The notes beneath the pieces were generated by a model that saw only the letters and a list, made by a program, of their open reading frames with translations, was not told the origin of the DNA and did no database searches. A program made the translations under genes and the position numbers. A stretch of DNA of 64,000 nucleotides from an uncultured Bacteroides sp. (GTDB taxonomy: Bacteria; Bacteroidota; Bacteroidia; Bacteroidales; Bacteroidaceae). Positions within the stretch are counted from its first letter, which is position 1, and each line of letters starts with the position of its first letter. The stretch covers positions 39,735 to 103,734 of the forward strand of contig USLU01000013.1 of the NCBI GenBank assembly GCA_900555635.1. Direction: 5' to 3'. Shown here piece by piece: positions 8,252 to 16,052 of this stretch.

Positions 8252-11200
8252 TTAAAAGGTTAGATTAACACCAAACATAAATTTGCGTACAGAAGGGTAC
8301 ACGCCGGGGCCTGTTGAAGTCATAACAGCATTATTATCCTGGTCGGCAGGTAGTTCAGGGTCTACACCGGAATATTTAGTAATGGTAAACAGATTCTCAC
8401 CGGTGAAGTACACGCGCATGTTGGATATAAAATATTGAGGTAACTTAAAGTTATAACCTACCGTCAACGAACGCATCTTGAAGTAATCGCTATCTTCCAG
8501 ATAACGGGATGAAGCTTCGTTACTTTGAGATTTGTTATTGTATTGGGCTACCGGATGGGTAGCGATATCGCCCGGTTTTTCCCAACGACTCCATCCTTTT
8601 TGTAACTTCATCTGGTTACGGTCGGTATACCTACCGTCAGAATCATATTCCTGACGAGAGTAGTTGTAAAGAGTACCTCCTACCGAGTAACCGAATACGG
8701 CACTAAGGTCGAAGTTCTTCCAAGTCAATAAAGTACTGAAACCTCCAAAGAAATCAGGAGAAGCGCTGCCACATTTCACTTTATCAGCCTCAGCATAATT
8801 GCTGGTTACTTCGCGGGTACTGACACCGTCTTTGGTAACCGTCTTATACCATTGCGGAGCGCCATTTTCGGGGTTAACGCCCGCCCATTCCGGCAGATAA
8901 TAAGTATCAATCGGAGAACCCGGGTCTAATACATAATCGGCAGTTCCGGCAATATTCAGACCAGCATATCTTTTAATAGGTCTTACTACATAGTTGCCGT
9001 CCGCATCTTTTATCTTATAAAGACTTTTCAGTGTATTGCTGTTGTGACCCAGATTGAAGTCCATGCTCCAGTTCCAGTCTTTGGTACGGATAATGTCACC
9101 GCCAATATTGATTTCAACACCTGTATTCTTCATCTTGCCGATGTTTTTCCAAATAGAAGTTACACCAGTCAATCCACTGATGGGTACTTTATAGAGGATA
9201 TTATCAGTTTTCTTGATATAGTAGTCGAAGTTGAAACGCAAGCGGTTGCTAAACAGAGTTGCATCCAAACCGATGCCGGTAGTATAAGTTTTCTCCCAAG
9301 TAAGGTCTTTGTTACCGATTTGTGAAATCAAAGCACCCGAATCGCCATTATAACTGGATGATACGCTATACAAGTCATATTGCGGATAAAGGTCTGAAGG
9401 GCGATTACCTACCGAACCGTATGCTACGCGAACTTTCAAATTATCCACCCAATCGGCATTGAACCAAGCCTCGTGGTTGATATTCCAACCGCCACTGATT
9501 GAGAAGAAATTACCATACTTGGCATTATCACCAAAATTGGACGCACCGTCGCGACGGAAAGATACCTGAGCTAAATATTTATTATCATAAGCATAGTTGC
9601 CGTTGAACAAATAAGACTGTACGGCCCACTCACTGATTCCACCTTTTGTTCTTTCGGGTTTAGCCACTACATTCAGCACTTCGAATCCGGGTATAAAACC
9701 GGTACCATATACATCCAAAGTTTTTGCCCAGTAGTCATTAAATTCGTAGGCTATCAACCCGTTCACAGCATGTTTGCCGAAGGAATGGTTGAAACGTAAA
9801 ATTTGGTTAGTATACCGACGTGCCGATTCCGAACGATAGTCCGTGATACGTCCATTAACACTTTCACCACCCACGGAGCGAGGATCGGTATAACCTTCTG
9901 AAGCATAAGTACTGTATCGGTAATTATTAACAGAAGAGAAAGTCAACCATTTGGTAATTTTGATGTCAAAATCAAAGTTTCCCATAAATTCCATATTTCT
10001 GGAAGAGCTATGATTCCACTGCAAATCATTCAGGTAATTGTTTTGAGCAGAGTTAACCCACCCGGAATAACGGTTAGGAACCAGGTTGCCATTCTCATCA
10101 AAAGGACTATCCCACGGGAACATGGAATACATGGATGTTACGTCGTATTGCCGGTCTTCGATGTCACGGCGCGAACCGTAAACGCTCGGTTTTACAGTCA
10201 ACCATGAGAAAGGTTTATAAGTTGTACGCAAACGGAAGTTGTAGCGTGAGTAGTCGTATCCTTTCACAGCTCCTTCTTCGTCATAATAGCCCAAAGACAT
10301 ATAGGATTGTAAGGTTTCACTCCCCCCTTGAAGAGAGACATTATACTCTTGGTTGAACCCATTCTGAGTAGCCAAATCCCACCAACTAAAGTCACTATTG
10401 CGCAAATCGGCATTATAACGGGGAAACTTAATTTCATTCTGATTGGGGAAAGAGGCATAATAATCATAAAGTTCGGCACCGTTCATCACTTCCAGATTAC
10501 CATTATTCAATGTACTGATACCTAGTTTGGCCGATACATTTGCGCTCATCTTGCCTACCTTACCATTTTTAGTGGTAACAACTACTACACCATTGGCACC
10601 CTGAGAACCGTAGATGGCTGTAGAAGCGGCATCTTTCAATACCGTCATCGTTTCAATATCACTGGGGCTCAACTGCCCGGCACTACTACCTACAATAACA
10701 CCATCTACCACCCAAAGCGGAGCGGTTCCTCCATTCAGAGTTGCTTGTCCGCGAATGACTACGGCACCGGAAGCACCGGGCTGACCCGAACCGGGTGCAA
10801 CATATACACCGGCTACTTTACCATTCAACAAATTTTCGACAGACGGACTGGTGATGTCTTTCAGCTTATCACCTTTCACAGTTTGCATAGCACCAGTCAG
10901 ACTTTCCTTGCGCTGGGTGCTATAACCTACAACAACAACTTCGTCCAAAGTCTCGGAATCTTCAAACAACTGGATTTTGCCCATGTTTGCGGCAGCCTTT
11001 ACATCAATCGGTTTATAGCCGATAAACGAAATGACCAAGGTGGAGCCAATAGGGGCACTAAGTTCATATTCACCGTCAATATTGGTGATAGTTCCGTTAC
11101 TTGTACCTTTAACAACGATACTGGCACCGATCAACGGTTCACCCGTTGTAGCATCAAGCAAGATTCCCTTGATCTTCGTAGCCGATTGGCTAACGATGGG

Positions 11201-11311
11201 CAATGAAGAATCAACAGTTGTTAAGGTAGCAAATGAAGGGATAGAGACGGCACATAATGTACCGGCCAGCAAGGTGTATTTGCTTGCTTGAATCAAAGTT
11301 CTGAATTTCAT
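8252..11311 (-). CDS. SusC-like TonB-dependent receptor (no STN domain)
   Basis: This 1019-residue outer-membrane TonB-dependent transporter is the partner of the SusD just downstream. It has a signal peptide (about 1-28), a carboxypeptidase-D-like domain beginning IKGILLDATTGEPLIGASIV (about 47-130), the TonB box/plug near DEVVVVGYSTQRKESLTGAM, then the barrel ending in a typical aromatic C-terminus (FGVNLTF). Unlike the first SusC it has no STN domain, so it should not signal to an anti-sigma factor; no regulator is adjacent. I chose the ATG at 11311 (MKFRTLIQASK) because the longer frame starts at a TTG (11359) and lacks a proper signal peptide start. Confidence 0.94.
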   Translation of the reverse strand: MKFRTLIQASKYTLLAGTLCAVSIPSFATLTTVDSSLPIVSQSATKIKGILLDATTGEPLIGASIVVKGTSNGTITNIDGEYELSAPIGSTLVISFIGYKPIDVKAAANMGKIQLFEDSETLDEVVVVGYSTQRKESLTGAMQTVKGDKLKDITSPSVENLLNGKVAGVYVAPGSGQPGASGAVVIRGQATLNGGTAPLWVVDGVIVGSSAGQLSPSDIETMTVLKDAASTAIYGSQGANGVVVVTTKNGKVGKMSANVSAKLGISTLNNGNLEVMNGAELYDYYASFPNQNEIKFPRYNADLRNSDFSWWDLATQNGFNQEYNVSLQGGSETLQSYMSLGYYDEEGAVKGYDYSRYNFRLRTTYKPFSWLTVKPSVYGSRRDIEDRQYDVTSMYSMFPWDSPFDENGNLVPNRYSGWVNSAQNNYLNDLQWNHSSSRNMEFMGNFDFDIKITKWLTFSSVNNYRYSTYASEGYTDPRSVGGESVNGRITDYRSESARRYTNQILRFNHSFGKHAVNGLIAYEFNDYWAKTLDVYGTGFIPGFEVLNVVAKPERTKGGISEWAVQSYLFNGNYAYDNKYLAQVSFRRDGASNFGDNAKYGNFFSISGGWNINHEAWFNADWVDNLKVRVAYGSVGNRPSDLYPQYDLYSVSSSYNGDSGALISQIGNKDLTWEKTYTTGIGLDATLFSNRLRFNFDYYIKKTDNILYKVPISGLTGVTSIWKNIGKMKNTGVEINIGGDIIRTKDWNWSMDFNLGHNSNTLKSLYKIKDADGNYVVRPIKRYAGLNIAGTADYVLDPGSPIDTYYLPEWAGVNPENGAPQWYKTVTKDGVSTREVTSNYAEADKVKCGSASPDFFGGFSTLLTWKNFDLSAVFGYSVGGTLYNYSRQEYDSDGRYTDRNQMKLQKGWSRWEKPGDIATHPVAQYNNKSQSNEASSRYLEDSDYFKMRSLTVGYNFKLPQYFISNMRVYFTGENLFTITKYSGVDPELPADQDNNAVMTSTGPGVYPSVRKFMFGVNLTF

Positions 11312-11636
11312 AAGCACTGCATATAAGGTTAATAAAGTTTTATTTCTGGAAAACTTCAACCATACGAAAGTATCCTAAAAAACAAGTACAATAAGAACTT
11401 GGTATACACATCCACACCCTCCGCTGAGGGTATAAGCCATACGTTTATATAGTATAAAAGCAAATTACAGGTAATCTATAGACTCCTGTTTAGTAAACGA
11501 ATCGCGGTTTGCGAGGAAAGAAAGTTTTATTAAAATTATAAAGCCTGAAATAGATATTAATATCACAAGGAAAGGGAAAAATAAGTTATTGAGTAATCTT
11601 TTTTATAAATAAAACATCGAATTATGAATCTTTTAT

Positions 11637-11644
11637 TATATTTG
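11637..11644 (+). promoter_or_regulatory. Orphan -7 promoter-like element
   Basis: TATATTTG matches the TAnnTTTG consensus. The first ATG after it gives just 10 codons (MEKETLLSSY), so any transcript would be a short peptide message, a non-coding RNA or a leader for the 37-residue frame 560 bases on. No -33 TTTG is seen. Confidence 0.3.
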
Positions 11645-11982
11645 CACCCATCATGGAAAAGGAAACCTTACTAAGTTCTTATTGAACTTACTATCAGAAG
11701 TTATAGGTCTTTTTAGCGACAATTTATCTATTTCAGAAAGTGGTCATTTCCTCATTATTACCAAACTAGAAATTGTATGTATTAATTCATGTTTTAATTA
11801 TTTCTATTATCTTCTGCATCCTTCTATTCGTTCAGTTATCCACCAAGAACGACAATAAACAGTGTAACGCAGACAAGCCAGATTTACCACCGATAATACC
11901 TGACACAATCTTTCATTTAAATGTTGTTCAAAACTTATTTCGTTGAAAATGAAGAAACAACGAAAATAATATTTCGAAGCAT

Positions 11983-12126
11983 TCATCGTTTCAGATAGAC
12001 TACTGTTCGTCCGGAGCCATATCTGCGAATGATACCTTGCTCAATATAACGATTCAGATCGACTTGTGCCTGCGTTTTCGAGCATTTAGTTCCAGTTCCA
12101 TCGTTACGAAGCGGTGGCAGAACCTG
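11983..12126 (-). pseudogene. Possible remnant: C-terminal scrap of a winged-helix-type protein
   Basis: On the minus strand 47 open codons follow a stop at 12127-12129 and end KTQAQVDLNRYIEQGI then RRYGSGRTVVYLKR before TGA. The pattern resembles the terminal winged helix seen in Fic-family and AlbA-type ATPase proteins. There is no start codon or upstream part in frame, so I read it as a decayed fragment. The similarity is from memory and weak. Confidence 0.3.
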
Positions 12127-12201
12127 CTACCTAACCGCAGATTCACATTTTTAATCACCAAGTTTAATACCAAACAACGGAGAAAATAACGGTTAAAGAA
12201 T

Positions 12202-12315
12202 ATGATGAAAAACTCAGGTGTAACCCGTATGGTAGTTGAGTCGGAAGATACTTCTGGTGGAAATGGAGGGAACACAGGAAAACCGGGAGATGAAAATGAT
12301 AATCCATTAGGATAA
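12202..12315 (+). CDS. Possible small acidic Gly/Asn-rich protein, 37 residues
   Basis: A short frame starts MMKNSGVTRMVVESEDTSGG and ends GDENDNPLG. It is acidic and glycine/asparagine rich in its second half, without membrane segment or signal peptide. Thirty bases after its stop stands a strong intrinsic terminator on the same strand, which would have no other gene to serve. I do not recognise the family; small proteins with similar Gly/Asn/Asp-rich tails are common in Bacteroides. An in-frame stop lies five codons before the first ATG, so it cannot be part of a longer frame. Moderate to low certainty that it is translated. Confidence 0.4.
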   Translation: MMKNSGVTRMVVESEDTSGGNGGNTGKPGDENDNPLG

Positions 12316-12344
12316 AGGAACAATTTTCCTATTAATAAAAGTAT

Positions 12345-12372
12345 AAGCCGGGCTGCATAAACAGTCCGGCTT
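12345..12372 (+). terminator. Intrinsic terminator before argR
   Basis: AAGCCGGGCTG (12345-12355) pairs with CAGTCCGGCTT (12362-12372), 11 bp with one G-T pair, loop CATAAA, followed by TCTTTTAA. It separates the 37-residue frame from argR. Confidence 0.8.
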
Positions 12373-12403
12373 TCTTTTAAAATAGAATAAAAATTCTACC
12401 ATT

Positions 12404-12438
12404 TTTGCATATTCTTTCCAAATAAATGCCTACTTTTG
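12404..12438 (+). promoter_or_regulatory. Promoter of argR
   Basis: TTTG (12404-12407) and TACTTTTG (12431-12438) fit the Bacteroides -33/-7 pattern with a 23-base spacer; the argR ATG is 29 bases further on. Confidence 0.65.
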
Positions 12439-12467
12439 CGCCATCATTGGAATAATTATACATAAAC

Positions 12468-12941
12468 ATGAAGAAAAAAGCCAATCGGTTAGACGCCATT
12501 AAAATGATTATCTCAAGCAAAGACGTAAGTTCTCAGGAAGAATTATTGCAGGCTTTGGGAAAGGAAGGCTTTGAGCTGACACAAGCCACCTTGTCACGCG
12601 ACTTGAAACAGTTGAAAGTTGCAAAAGCAGCCAATATGAACGGAAAATACGTTTATGTATTGCCGAACAACATCATGTACAAACGTTATAACGACCAGAG
12701 TGCCAGCGAAATGCTAATGAATAGCGGATTTATATCTATCCAATTTTCCGGCAACATCGCTGTCATCCGTACCCGTCCCGGTTATGCCAGCAGTATGGCT
12801 TATGACATCGACAATCGCGAATGTCCCGCCATCCTAGGTACTATCGCCGGAGACGATACCATTATGATGGTTGTTCACGAAGCGGCATCCCACGAAGAAG
12901 TACGCATCTTCCTGTCACAAATCATTCCGCATTTGAAGTAA
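12468..12941 (+). CDS. argR: Arginine repressor
   Basis: This 157-residue ArgR protein should sense arginine and repress arginine biosynthesis. The N-terminal winged helix is seen at about residues 6-70 with VSSQEELLQALGKEGFELTQ and ATLSRDLKQLKV, the typical ArgR recognition helix. The C-terminal oligomerisation and arginine-binding domain (about 80-157) carries the GTIAGDDTIMMV motif (GTIAGDDT is the arginine-binding core). It is the first gene of the arginine cluster, 30 bases before a GNAT acyltransferase gene and upstream of argG, argC and argD. Length is normal for the family. Confidence 0.96.
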   Translation: MKKKANRLDAIKMIISSKDVSSQEELLQALGKEGFELTQATLSRDLKQLKVAKAANMNGKYVYVLPNNIMYKRYNDQSASEMLMNSGFISIQFSGNIAVIRTRPGYASSMAYDIDNRECPAILGTIAGDDTIMMVVHEAASHEEVRIFLSQIIPHLK

Positions 12942-12971
12942 GTCATATAAATAAGAAATTAAAATAAAGAA

Positions 12972-13529
12972 ATGGATTCGAAACAAATTGATGTGATGGT
13001 GGCCGATGCCTCACATGAAGTTTACGTGGATAAAATTTTGGATACCATCCGGGAAGCTGCCAAGGTACGCGGAACGGGCATCGCAGAACGTACACACGAA
13101 TATGTAGCAACTAAGATGAAAGAAGGAAAAGCTATCATCGCCCTGTGTGGAGAAGAATTTGCAGGTTTCACTTACATTGAAAGTTGGGGCAACAAGCAGT
13201 ATGTAGCCACATCCGGATTGATTGTTCATCCCGACTTCCGCGGTTTAGGATTGGCCAAACGTATTAAAACCGCTTCTTTCCGCCTGGCCCGATTGCGATG
13301 GCCTAATGCAAAAATATTCAGTCTGACCAGTGGAGCTGCCGTTATGAAAATGAATACGGAACTGGGATATGTCCCTGTTACCTTCAATGAACTGACTGAC
13401 GATGAATCCTTTTGGAAAGGTTGCGAAGGTTGCATAAACCACGATATATTAGTAGCCAAGAATCGCAAATTCTGCATTTGCACGGCAATGCTGTACGATC
13501 CGAAGTTACACGAAGAAGATAAAATATAA
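12972..13529 (+). CDS. GNAT-family acyltransferase, candidate N-acylglutamate synthase of arginine synthesis
   Basis: This 185-residue protein has the GNAT acyl-CoA-binding motif A at about residues 82-97 (LIVHPDFRGLGLAKRIK, with the RGLGLA loop) and a C-terminal part rich in Cys (CEGCIN, CICTAM). It sits between argR and argG. The pathway needs an enzyme to acylate glutamate at its first step and no classical argA or argJ is present in the window, so it is the natural candidate. The downstream carbamoyltransferase has the succinyl-type Pro90, so the acyl donor may be succinyl-CoA. Family is clear; the reaction is inferred from context. Confidence 0.75.
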   Translation: MDSKQIDVMVADASHEVYVDKILDTIREAAKVRGTGIAERTHEYVATKMKEGKAIIALCGEEFAGFTYIESWGNKQYVATSGLIVHPDFRGLGLAKRIKTASFRLARLRWPNAKIFSLTSGAAVMKMNTELGYVPVTFNELTDDESFWKGCEGCINHDILVAKNRKFCICTAMLYDPKLHEEDKI

Positions 13530-13537
13530 ACATAAAA

Positions 13538-13614
13538 GATTTATGATTTATAATTTATGCTGTATTATCACACCGCACGGTAAATCATAAATTATAAATC
13601 ACAAATCATAAATC
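13538..13614. repeat. Heptamer-array inverted repeat between the GNAT gene and argG
   Basis: The left arm (13538-13559) consists of 7-base units of the type GATTTAT; the right arm (13586-13614) is the reverse complement (ATAAATC type) with one extra unit. The loop contains GCTG and CACGGTAA, which recur in the array at 51816-51911. The function is unknown; it could form a long AT-rich hairpin in the argR-argG message. Confidence 0.65.
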
Positions 13615-13623
13615 AAAACCATT

Positions 13624-14832
13624 ATGGAAGCTAAAAAGAAAAAAGTAGTAGTCGCATTCAGCGGCGGTTTGGACACCTCATTTACAGTAATGTACCTTGC
13701 CAAAGAAAAAGGTTATGAAGTATATGCTGCTTGTGCCAACACCGGAGGTTTCAGCCCCGAACAGCTGAAAACCAACGAAGAGAACGCCTACAAGCTGGGT
13801 GCAAAAGAATATGTAACCATCGACGTAACACAAGAGTATTACGAAAAGAGCCTGAAATACATGGTTTATGGTAATGTATTGCGCAACGGAACCTATCCTA
13901 TCTCTGTAAGTTCCGAACGTATTTTCCAGGCACTCGCCATTTCACGCTACGCCAACGAAATCGGTGCGGATGCTATTGCTCACGGTTCTACAGGTGCCGG
14001 CAATGACCAGATCCGTTTTGATATGACTTTCCTGGTGATGGCTCCGGGAGTAGAAATCATCACACTGACACGTGACATGGCACTGAGCCGTCAGGAAGAA
14101 ATCGATTACCTGAACAAACACGGTTTTGCAGCCGACTTCGCCAAACTGAAATACTCTTATAATGTAGGATTATGGGGAACTTCCATCTGTGGAGGCGAGA
14201 TTCTGGACTCAGCACAAGGCTTGCCCGAAAGCGCTTATCTGAAGCATTGCACCAAAGAAGGCAGCGAACAACTGCGCCTTACTTTTGAAAATGGTGAACT
14301 GAAGGCAGTCAATGATGAGAAATTCGACGATCCTATCCAAGCTATTCTGAAAGTGGAAGAAATTGGTGCTGCTTACGGTATCGGACGCGATATGCACGTT
14401 GGTGATACAATTATCGGCATCAAAGGACGTGTAGGTTTCGAGGCAGCCGCACCCATGCTGATTATCGGTGCTCACCGCTTCCTGGAGAAATATACATTGA
14501 GCAAATGGCAACAATACTGGAAAGATCAGGTAGCCAACTGGTACGGAATGTTCTTGCACGAAAGTCAATACTTGGAACCGGTTATGCGTGATATTGAAGC
14601 TATGCTCGAGTCTTCTCAACGCAATGTAAACGGTACCGCTATCCTTGAACTCCGCCCACTCAGCTTCTCTACCGTAGGTGTGGAAAGTGAAGACGACCTT
14701 GTAAAAAACAAGTTAGGCGAATACGGCGAAATGCAGAAAGGTTGGACAGCAGAAGATGCAAAAGGATTTATCAAAGTAACTTCTACTCCGCTGCGTGCTT
14801 ATTACGCTAACCATAAAGACGAAAAAATATAA
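13624..14832 (+). CDS. argG: Argininosuccinate synthase
   Basis: This 402-residue cytosolic enzyme joins citrulline and aspartate at the expense of ATP to give argininosuccinate. The N-terminal PP-loop AFSGGLDTSFTVMYLAKEKG (about residues 11-30) binds ATP. The middle holds EIGADAIAHGSTGAGNDQIRF (citrulline/aspartate site) and the SICGGEILDSAQGLPESAY stretch. Length is normal. It follows the GNAT gene across a 94-base gap containing a heptamer-repeat hairpin and is followed 17 bases later by a PspC-domain gene. argH, which uses its product, lies separately at 31610. Confidence 0.96.
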   Translation: MEAKKKKVVVAFSGGLDTSFTVMYLAKEKGYEVYAACANTGGFSPEQLKTNEENAYKLGAKEYVTIDVTQEYYEKSLKYMVYGNVLRNGTYPISVSSERIFQALAISRYANEIGADAIAHGSTGAGNDQIRFDMTFLVMAPGVEIITLTRDMALSRQEEIDYLNKHGFAADFAKLKYSYNVGLWGTSICGGEILDSAQGLPESAYLKHCTKEGSEQLRLTFENGELKAVNDEKFDDPIQAILKVEEIGAAYGIGRDMHVGDTIIGIKGRVGFEAAAPMLIIGAHRFLEKYTLSKWQQYWKDQVANWYGMFLHESQYLEPVMRDIEAMLESSQRNVNGTAILELRPLSFSTVGVESEDDLVKNKLGEYGEMQKGWTAEDAKGFIKVTSTPLRAYYANHKDEKI

Positions 14833-14849
14833 ATCACAAGAATAACACT

Positions 14850-15044
14850 ATGGAGAATAATAAGAAACTCACACGCTCACGTAGCGATAAGATGTTGGCC
14901 GGCGTCTGCGGAGGCTTGGCCGAATACTTCGGGCTAGACCCGTCACTCGTACGCATCGGTTATGCACTATTGACGATATTTACCGCGTTCGCAGGAATAC
15001 CGGTATATCTTATAATGTGGCTTATTGTTCCAGAAAAAAGATAA
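14850..15044 (+). CDS. PspC-domain membrane protein
   Basis: A 64-residue protein with a complete PspC domain: basic N-terminus, the signature LAGVCGGLAEYFGLDPSLVR (about 16-35) and a hydrophobic C-terminal half forming a membrane helix (YALLTIFTAFAGIPVYLIMWLIV). PspC relatives act in phage-shock type envelope stress responses. Here it is squeezed between argG and argC (17 and 7 bases), so it is probably expressed with the arginine genes; why is not evident. The same small gene is often found in this cluster in Bacteroides as far as I recall. Confidence 0.85.
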   Translation: MENNKKLTRSRSDKMLAGVCGGLAEYFGLDPSLVRIGYALLTIFTAFAGIPVYLIMWLIVPEKR

Positions 15045-15051
15045 AATAAAC

Positions 15052-16020
15052 ATGATAAAAGTAGGAATCATCGGCGGAGCCGGATATACAGCAGGCGAAC
15101 TAATACGTTTGCTTATCAACCATCCGGAAGCGGAAATCGTTTTTATAAACAGTTCGAGCAATGCCGGCAACAAAATTACCGACGTACACGAAGGACTGTA
15201 CGGAGAAACAGATTTAGTATTCACCAACGAACTGCCGTTGGACGAGATTGATGTTCTTTTCTTCTGCACTGCACATGGCGACACGAAGAAATTCCTCGAA
15301 AGCCACAATGTGCCGGAAGAGTTGAAGATTATAGACCTCTCCATGGATTATCGCATCGCATCTCCCGAACATGACTTCATTTACGGGCTGCCGGAATTGA
15401 ATCGCCGTGCTACTTGTACAGCAAAGCATGTTGCCAATCCGGGATGTTTTGCCACTTGCATCCAGTTGGGTTTATTGCCTCTTGCCAAACACCTGATGCT
15501 GAATGATGACATTATGGTAAATGCCATCACCGGTAGTACGGGTGCAGGAGTAAAACCGGGTGCTACAAGTCACTTCAGTTGGCGCAACAATAATATGAGT
15601 GTGTACAAAGCTTTCGACCACCAACACGTGCCCGAAATCAAACAATCACTCAAACAGTTGCAGAACAGCTTCGATTCGGAAATAGATTTTATACCTTACC
15701 GTGGCGACTTTGCCCGTGGTATTTTTACAACGATTGTAGTCAAAACAAAAGTGGCTTTGGAAGAAATAATCCGCATGTACGAAGAGTATTATGCTAAAGA
15801 TTCTTTCACCTTCATTGTAGAGAAGAACATCGACCTAAAGCAAGTAGTGAACACCAACAAATGCCTCATCCACTTGGAAAAGCATGGCGACAAGCTGCTC
15901 ATCATTTCCTGCATTGACAATTTGTTGAAAGGTGCCAGCGGTCAGGCTGTTCATAACATGAATTTAATGTTTAACCTGGAAGAAACAATAGGACTTCGTT
16001 TGAAGCCCACCGCCTTCTAA
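15052..16020 (+). CDS. argC: N-acyl-gamma-glutamyl-phosphate reductase
   Basis: This 322-residue NADPH-dependent enzyme reduces the N-acyl-glutamyl phosphate to the semialdehyde in arginine synthesis. The Rossmann start MIKVGIIGGAGYTAGELIRLL and the catalytic-cysteine segment HVANPGCFATCIQLGLLPL (Cys at about residue 132) are clear, as is SGQAVHNMNLMF at the C-terminus. I chose the ATG at 15052; an upstream in-frame ATG at 15025 lies inside the PspC gene. The acyl group in Bacteroides is likely succinyl. argD follows after 32 bases. Confidence 0.95.
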   Translation: MIKVGIIGGAGYTAGELIRLLINHPEAEIVFINSSSNAGNKITDVHEGLYGETDLVFTNELPLDEIDVLFFCTAHGDTKKFLESHNVPEELKIIDLSMDYRIASPEHDFIYGLPELNRRATCTAKHVANPGCFATCIQLGLLPLAKHLMLNDDIMVNAITGSTGAGVKPGATSHFSWRNNNMSVYKAFDHQHVPEIKQSLKQLQNSFDSEIDFIPYRGDFARGIFTTIVVKTKVALEEIIRMYEEYYAKDSFTFIVEKNIDLKQVVNTNKCLIHLEKHGDKLLIISCIDNLLKGASGQAVHNMNLMFNLEETIGLRLKPTAF

Positions 16021-16052
16021 CCAGTAAACATGAATCATTAAACATTAGTCTT

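Larger units (their letters stand above)
11312..12201. other. Long non-coding spacer upstream of the second SusC
   Basis: Nearly 0.9 kb without a good gene. It contains the SusC leader, a plus-strand TATATTTG promoter-like element at 11637-11644 followed by only a 10-codon frame (11653-11685), and a minus-strand scrap of a protein C-terminus at 11983-12126. The sequence otherwise looks like decayed DNA. Confidence 0.5.

Noticed and set aside
12054..12323. 89-codon minus-strand frame opposite the 37-residue frame
   Set aside because: Its translation is low in helical or domain character, it overlaps the better small frame on the other strand, and no promoter or terminator fits its direction.
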